DNA from: an uncultured Gammaproteobacteria bacterium
GTDB taxonomy: Bacteria > Pseudomonadota > Gammaproteobacteria > Pseudomonadales > DT-91
Assembly: GCA_929200485.1 (NCBI GenBank)
Contig: CAKMZU010000167.1
Span: 200-7,757, forward strand
Direction: 5' to 3'
DNA length: 7,558 nt
Below the pieces are notes generated by a model. That model was given only the letters and a program-made list of their open reading frames with translations. It was not told the origin of the DNA and made no database searches. A program made the translations under genes and the position numbers. Shown piece after piece: positions 6,894-7,558 of this stretch. The number at the start of each line of letters is the position of its first letter. Positions within the stretch are counted from its first letter, which is position 1.

Positions 6894-7312
6894 ATCCGAG
6901 TGATATAGTTTATCAAGAAGATAAAACGACTATGGACAACCAAGAACTATGCATCCTGAAATGCGCAGAACACCTATCTTTTGAATCGGCCAAAAAAATA
7001 TTAACTTTAAAAAGAGCAAGAATGAGCCTTGATGTTTTCAATAAAATGAATGATCTATGCAATCAAGCAAAGCACTATAGCACCATAGGAGTGGATGTAC
7101 TGAACGTATTAATCGATTATCACATCATAGGAACACTGGCAGATTTAAGCCAACTTTTAGGCGACATTGGAAGAAAGGATATTGAAACAACCATCAATAA
7201 ACAAATGAAACCTATTCTTCGCAAGGCTTTACCCTTACTACCCGTTACAATTCCTGATGATCCAAACGCCCCACCGCCCTATGCCGCGGATGATCCAGAA
7301 CTTAAAATATAA
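6821..7312 (+). CDS. Death-effector-like (death-fold) domain protein with PPPY tail; probably truncated by a stop
   Basis: The 163 residues begin with a hydrophobic segment (about 8-24, WFFIISLTTASLPIF) that could be an export signal, although its n-region lacks Lys/Arg. Residues about 39-130 show the helix pattern of death effector domains: an ELCILKCAEHL helix, KKILTLKRA, then VDVLNVLIDYHI followed by LADLSQLLGDIGRKDIE. This last part mirrors the DED ending (L..LLxxIxRxDLL), including an RxD-type motif (R118, D120). The H2-H3 region is about 11-13 residues longer than in FADD. A Pro-rich stretch (PDDPNAPPPY) ends the domain, with PPPY at 151-154. The stop at 7310 seems to interrupt a longer protein (next entry). 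Start choices are ATG 6821 (weak GAG site), ATG 6764 (no signal, directly after a stop) or ATG 6932 (AAGAAG 11 nt upstream, cytoplasmic form starting MDNQ). Base use is A+T-rich, unlike the operon. It may be a host-directed effector; function is inferred only. Confidence 0.6.
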   Translation: MFNFQITWFFIISLTTASLPIFSINPSDIVYQEDKTTMDNQELCILKCAEHLSFESAKKILTLKRARMSLDVFNKMNDLCNQAKHYSTIGVDVLNVLIDYHIIGTLADLSQLLGDIGRKDIETTINKQMKPILRKALPLLPVTIPDDPNAPPPYAADDPELKI

Positions 7313-7522
7313 AATCTGCAAAATCTATTAGACAACGCTAACAAGGAGCTTGCACAAAAAGATAAACTTTGCGCAGAGCTTACACTCAAGCTAAAAAAAG
7401 CCTCAGAAAAGGCTACTCAGCCTGAAAACAGATCCAGAACATCACATCAAAAAACGCATGTAGACCATCATAACGACGGTAGAAGACCTGAACGCGATAG
7501 CAATAAGGGAAGCAGAAGATAA
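7313..7522 (+). pseudogene. In-frame continuation after the TAA: coiled coil plus basic tail
   Basis: Directly after the TAA at 7310-7312 the same frame stays open for 69 codons and ends with TAA at 7520-7522. It has no ATG, GTG or TTG near its beginning, so it cannot readily be an independent gene. It reads NLQNLLDNANKELAQKDKL and onward as an amphipathic coil. Numbering through the stop, the core positions are I163, L166, L170, A173, L177, K180, C184, L187, L191 and A194: an unbroken 3-4-3-4 spacing that starts before the stop. The last 39 residues are basic and His-rich (RSRTSHQKTH, HHND, GRRPERDSNKGSRR). I infer that the ancestral protein was about 232 residues, and that a nonsense change (for example CAA, AAA or GAA to TAA) or a sequencing error split it. 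Stop readthrough is possible but less likely. Confidence 0.55.
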
Positions 7523-7558
7523 AAAGTTACCGCTTTTTGCAGACAGCGCTTTGCCATC

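Noticed and set aside
7468..7557. Minus-strand ORF at the right edge beginning MAKRCLQKAV, with a hydrophobic stretch
   Set aside because: Only 29 codons, antisense to the coiled-coil tail, and no upstream sequence is visible to judge a ribosome binding site.
7523..7558. Possible end of a minus-strand gene (frame ending WQSAVCKKR then stop at 7527)
   Set aside because: Nine codons are too few to assign a gene or family; the other minus frame is also open.

Overview
The centre of this window (632-6621) is a compact minus-strand block of five housekeeping genes. In transcription order they are ispG, hisS, yfgM, bamB and der. This order is the classic gammaproteobacterial isoprenoid / histidyl-tRNA / outer-membrane-assembly / ribosome-GTPase cluster. 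All five genes look intact, with diagnostic motifs in place: the IspG Fe-S cysteines, the HisRS class II motifs, the BamB lipobox and PQQ-like propeller repeats, and two complete GTPase domains in Der. Spacing is tight (13, 49, 90 and 0 nt), which suggests one transcript starting at a TATAAT box just upstream of ispG, with translational coupling of der to bamB.

The two flanks differ from this core. Both are visibly A+T-rich, lie on the opposite strand and encode proteins I cannot assign to an ordinary family. On the left (1-438) is the 3' end of a Lys/Asn-rich helical protein whose start lies outside the window. On the right (6821-7312, probably once continuing to 7522) is a gene whose product has three notable parts. 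The first is a possible N-terminal export segment. The second is a segment of about 90 residues that resembles a eukaryotic death effector domain or related death-fold domain. The third is a proline-rich tail carrying a PPPY motif. Directly behind its TAA stop, the same frame stays open for 69 more codons and encodes a coiled coil plus a basic/His-rich tail. The heptad register runs across the stop, so the gene looks interrupted by a nonsense mutation, or possibly read through.

The right-hand gene sits where rodZ lies in enterobacteria and pseudomonads (directly upstream of ispG), so synteny breaks exactly at the operon edge. A eukaryote-like apoptosis-type domain beside a standard gammaproteobacterial operon suggests a host-associated gammaproteobacterium. 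Endozoicomonadaceae-like symbionts or intracellular parasites are my guess, and other host-associated orders are possible; this is inference from domain content, not a phylogenetic result. The best candidate for something undescribed is the death-fold / PPxY / coiled-coil protein and its short upstream region, which has a dyad, a -10-like box and an overlapping small ORF. I saw no tRNA, rRNA, CRISPR array, insertion sequence or confident intrinsic terminator.
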